DNA of 22,055 nucleotides. It comes from a virus. The stretch lies in IMG/VR virus record IMGVR_UViG_3300017727_000186, positions 1 to 22,055 of that record, one strand, 5' to 3'. The translations under genes and the position numbers were made by a program. Shown one piece after another: positions 21,993-22,055 of the stretch (within the stretch, counting starts at the first letter, position 1; every line of letters begins with the position of its first letter). The notes under the pieces are model-generated. The model was not told the origin of the DNA, ran no database searches, and saw only the letters and a list, made by a program, of their open reading frames with translations.

Positions 21993-22055
21993 CCATTACC
22001 TCTCCTTCTTGAGGTGGTGCAGCCCCAGCTTGGTCAGGTGCTGCTCCCTGGCCTG
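21985..22055 (-). CDS. C-terminal end of the portal protein (partial)
   Basis: The open frame enters from the right edge and stops with TAA at 21987-21985. The visible 22 residues (GQGAAPDQAGAAPPQEGEVM and DG) are a flexible Gly/Ala/Pro/Gln tail of the sort that often ends podovirus portal proteins. Identification depends on its place before the Bbp19-like and scaffold genes, because the conserved body is outside the window. Confidence 0.55.
   Translation of the reverse strand, partial: GQGAAPDQAGAAPPQEGEVMDG

Overview
This window looks like part of a podovirus-like phage genome with a T7-type late module. No cellular housekeeping gene, rRNA or tRNA is visible. Read on the minus strand from right to left, the gene order is: portal C-terminus, Bbp19-like protein, scaffold, major capsid protein, small decoration-like protein, tail tubular proteins A and B, internal virion proteins, tail fibre genes, lysis genes. 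This matches the T7 class III order. The base composition, the style of the fibre genes, the 3TM holin and several small conserved-looking proteins suggest a marine phage, possibly of an alphaproteobacterium. The host is an inference and cannot be read from the sequence.

Layout from left to right. At 1-365 two plus-strand genes (a partial ORF and a stand-alone LexA-type DNA-binding domain) run into the end of the minus-strand late operon; the convergent stops overlap by 8 bp. At 358-3487 lies a lysis and small-protein region: an M15-type endolysin at the distal end, a 3TM holin, at least four further membrane-associated small proteins, and two mini-proteins with an AT-hook-like RGRPKK motif. 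At 3494-8385 lies a receptor-binding cassette: one T7 gp17-like fibre, two shorter fibres sharing a duplicated N-terminal adaptor, a small protein repeating the C-terminal module of the main fibre, and two chaperone-like proteins. At 8440-16819 are four internal or ejection proteins, two of them very large and carrying segments resembling those of phage polyvalent proteins. At 16816-19499 are tail tubular proteins B and A. At 19551-22055 are the capsid genes and the portal end.

The late genes are packed tightly: many junctions are ATGA or TAATG overlaps, and most starts have a clear GGAGG-type ribosome binding site. Only three gaps exceed about 50 bp, and each holds something. The 177-bp leader of the major capsid gene has several inverted repeats, including one around the ribosome binding site. 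The gap after the decoration gene has a strong G6/C6 hairpin at the position where T7 has its T-phi terminator. The gap before the main tail fibre has a sigma70-like promoter. The most interesting points are the structured capsid leader, the shuffled and duplicated receptor-binding modules, the crowded membrane-protein cluster with AT-hook-like partners, and the lone LexA DNA-binding domain converging on the late operon.
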